A DNA stretch of 8,164 nt from Pseudomonadota bacterium (GTDB lineage Bacteria; Pseudomonadota; Alphaproteobacteria; Rhodospirillales; 2-02-FULL-58-16). Both the position numbers and the translations under genes were made by a program. The stretch lies in the NCBI GenBank assembly GCA_022567015.1, contig JADFHR010000147.1:1-8164 (forward strand), written 5' to 3'. Below, piece after piece: positions 6,782 to 8,164 of this stretch (position 1 is the first letter of the stretch; each line of letters starts with the position of its first letter). The notes under the pieces are model-generated. The model ran no database searches and was not told the origin of the DNA. It saw only the letters and a program-made list of their open reading frames with translations.

Positions 6782-7507
6782 ATGTGGACGGACGCCGTTG
6801 AGTTGCGCGATTTCTACGCCACCAGCCTGGGATCGGCGGCGCGGCGCATGATCCGCACCCGGATCCGCGCCCACTGGCCCGACGTGCGGGGGTTCACCGT
6901 GCTCGGCCTGGGTTTCGCGACGCCCTATCTCGCCCCCTTCCGCGCCGAGGCCGAGCGGGTGCTGGCGGCCATGCCCGCCATGCAGGGCGTGTTGCGCTGG
7001 CCGGCCGACGGCGACGGGCTGACGGCCCTGGCCGACGAGGTGGAGCTGCCCCTTCCCGATCTGTCCATGGACCGCGTCCTGCTGGTGCATGCGCTCGAAT
7101 GCACCGAAAGGGTGCGCCCCATGATGCGGGAAATCTGGCGGGTGCTCTCGGACAGCGGCCGCCTGCTGGTGGTGGTGCCCAACCGGCGCGGCATCTGGGC
7201 CCGCTTCGAGCGCACCCCCTTCGGCCATGGCCTGCCCTATTCCACGGGCCAGATCACGCGGTTGCTGCGCGAAACCATGTTCACGCCGGTGCAGTCCTCG
7301 GCCGCCCTCTACGTGCCGCCGACCCGCTCGCGGATGGTGTTGTCGTCGGCGCCCGCCTGGGAGGAGATCGGCCAGCGCTGGTTTACCGCCTTCGCCGGCG
7401 TGGTCATGGCCGAGGCGACGAAAGAGATCTATGCCGGCCAACCGCAACCCTCGGTCCGCCGCCGCCGCGCCTATGTGCACCTGGCGCAAAAGAGCCCCGG
7501 CGCCTGA
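6782..7507 (+). CDS. Class I SAM-dependent methyltransferase domain protein
   Basis: The 241-residue product shows a Rossmann-type methyltransferase order: motif I VLGLGFATPYL (40-50) with a degenerate glycine loop, a middle motif PDLSMDRVLLVHALECTE (92-109) like the post-II region of UbiE-type enzymes, and VLSDSGRLLVVVPN (121-134) as motif III. The C-terminal third ends in a basic stretch (SVRRRRAYVHLAQK). Substrate is unknown. I chose ATG 6782 because the protein then opens with MWTDAVELRDFYATSLG, the usual style of this family as I recall it. An upstream ATG (6767) and TTG (6758) add only MLVPA-type residues. No ribosome binding site precedes any of them, so leaderless translation is possible. 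Codon use matches the PHB genes. It stands alone, with repeats on both sides. Confidence 0.82.
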   Translation: MWTDAVELRDFYATSLGSAARRMIRTRIRAHWPDVRGFTVLGLGFATPYLAPFRAEAERVLAAMPAMQGVLRWPADGDGLTALADEVELPLPDLSMDRVLLVHALECTERVRPMMREIWRVLSDSGRLLVVVPNRRGIWARFERTPFGHGLPYSTGQITRLLRETMFTPVQSSAALYVPPTRSRMVLSSAPAWEEIGQRWFTAFAGVVMAEATKEIYAGQPQPSVRRRRAYVHLAQKSPGA

Positions 7508-7512
7508 GCTCC

Positions 7513-7532
7513 CTTGCACAAAATCCTGCAAG
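7513..7532 (+). terminator. Hairpin just after the methyltransferase stop
   Basis: CTTGCA (7513-7518) pairs with TGCAAG (7527-7532) around an 8-nt loop, starting five bases after the stop codon. There is no T tract, so it is a weak candidate. Confidence 0.3.
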
Positions 7533-7643
7533 TGATACGGAAAGCCGGAATTCCCGATGGGTGAAAACCCCGAAACGGCCGGGATCGCGGGCGACGGGAT
7601 GCAACGCCGGGCGCTGACGAATTTCCCGGCCTACCTCCGCGCA

Positions 7644-7692
7644 CCTCGGCGTCCTCGGCGTTAAAAATAATCAAACGCAGAGGACGCAGAGG
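7644..7692. repeat. Hairpin 2 of unit A
   Basis: CCTCGGCGTCCTCGGCGTT (7644-7662) pairs with AACGCAGAGGACGCAGAGG (7674-7692) at 17 of 19 positions around an AT-rich 11-nt loop. Each arm is itself a doubled 9-mer (CGCAGAGGA type). Confidence 0.8.
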
Positions 7693-7754
7693 AAGAACGC
7701 AGAGGACGCGGAGGAAGGCGGGTGTGCCGCGCGCGGTCGCCGGGATGAATTCCG

Positions 7755-7878
7755 ATCCGTGTTCATCCGTGTTCATCCGTGTTCGATGGTGACCGTTCAC
7801 CGCTCCACGCCAATGATTTTCCGGTTCAAACGCCGGTGATCGTTTGACACGGATAAACACGGATAAGCACGGATAAAC
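7755..7878. repeat. Hairpin 3 of unit A, made of reiterated 10-mers
   Basis: Three tandem copies of ATCCGTGTTC (7755-7784) face three tandem copies of ACGGATAAAC or ACGGATAAGC (7849-7878). The arms are complementary with a few mismatches, so transcript or single-stranded DNA could fold into a stem of nearly 30 bp with a loop of about 64 nt. Confidence 0.8.
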
Positions 7879-7880
7879 AA

Positions 7881-8153
7881 CGGTCCGGAGTCGCGGGCGA
7901 CGGGATGCAACGCCGGGCGCTGACGAATTTCCCGGCGTACCTCCGCGTACCTCAGCGTCCTCGGCGTTAAAAAAATCAAACGCAGAGGACGCAGAGGAAG
8001 GCGGGTGTGCCGCGCGCGGTCGCCGGGATGAATTCCTATCCGTGTCCATCCGTGTTCGATGGGGACCGTTCACCGCTCCACGCCAATGATTTTCCGGTTC
8101 AAACGCCGGTGATCGTCTGACATGGATGGACACGGATTAACACGGATAAACGA
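7881..8153. repeat. Composite tandem repeat, unit B (273 bp)
   Basis: Unit B repeats unit A head to tail. Hairpin 1 is GCCGGG 7912-7917 / CCCGGC 7931-7936. Hairpin 2 is 7950-7968 / 7979-7997. Hairpin 3 has two left 10-mers (8038-8057) and three right 10-mers (8122-8151). The lengths differ from unit A by 32 bp, fully explained by one missing 22-bp block and one missing 10-mer. Confidence 0.85.
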
Positions 8154-8164
8154 CGGTCCGCGGC
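8154..8164. repeat. Possible start of a third composite unit, cut by the window
   Basis: CGGTCCG at 8154-8160 repeats the junction CGGTCCG at 7881-7887 where unit B begins. The window ends four bases later, so a third unit or merely the end of the array are both possible. Confidence 0.4.

Larger units (their letters stand above)
7576..7880. repeat. Composite tandem repeat, unit A (305 bp)
   Basis: Unit A matches the following 273 bp almost base for base once two length differences are allowed. It holds, in order: hairpin 1 (GCCGGG 7606-7611 / CCCGGC 7625-7630); hairpin 2 (7644-7692); a GC-rich spacer with the palindrome CCGCGCGCGG; hairpin 3 built from reiterated 10-mers (7755-7878). Compared with unit B it has one extra 22-bp copy of the CGCAGAGGA-type motif (about 7693-7714) and one extra 10-mer. 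No protein is supported; the long minus-strand frame across both units is a by-product of the repeat. Confidence 0.85.

Noticed and set aside
7471..8133. 220-codon minus-strand frame over the terminal repeats
   Set aside because: Its peptide is itself repetitive (RTRMNTDEHG, NAEDAEVRGG) and simply translates the two composite repeat units.
7755..8151. CRISPR array from the reiterated 10-mers
   Set aside because: The 10-mers abut without spacers and the larger units have near-identical interiors, so there is no repeat-spacer pattern and no cas gene.

Overview
The window is about two-thirds G+C and its genes favour G or C at third codon positions. The genes resemble those of a polyhydroxybutyrate (PHB)-making alphaproteobacterium, probably near the Rhodospirillales. 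That placement is an inference from protein style and codon use; nothing in the window proves it.

Left part (1-3687): a PHB block. It holds the 3' part of a short PhaC-type PHA synthase/hydrolase, an acetyl-CoA acetyltransferase (phaA) and an NADPH-type acetoacetyl-CoA reductase (phaB), all on the plus strand. PhaA condenses two acetyl-CoA, PhaB reduces the product to 3-hydroxybutyryl-CoA, and a PhaC-type enzyme would polymerise it. A plausible sigma-70-type promoter lies between phaC and phaA. A YibF-like glutathione S-transferase converges on phaB from the minus strand; a GC-rich hairpin fills the 32-bp gap.

Middle (3688-5529): a gene-poor stretch with a possible membrane-segment ORF, then a 71-residue very basic protein on the minus strand, then a lone DppC/OppC-type ABC permease on the plus strand. 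No DppB, ATPase or binding protein is visible. Just after the permease is a well-placed ribosome binding site and GTG that open only a 12-codon frame, which suggests a broken operon.

Right part (5530-8164): a patchwork rich in repeats and visibly lower in G+C up to about 6660. It contains a 192-bp MITE-like element with 36-nt imperfect terminal inverted repeats, a small cupin gene (minus), a hairpin-rich stretch resembling a dispersed alphaproteobacterial repeat, a SAM-dependent methyltransferase gene (plus), and at least two tandem copies of a composite element (units of 305 and 273 bp). Each composite unit carries three hairpins, two built from short reiterated motifs. These tandem composite units and the MITE are the most unusual parts of the window.
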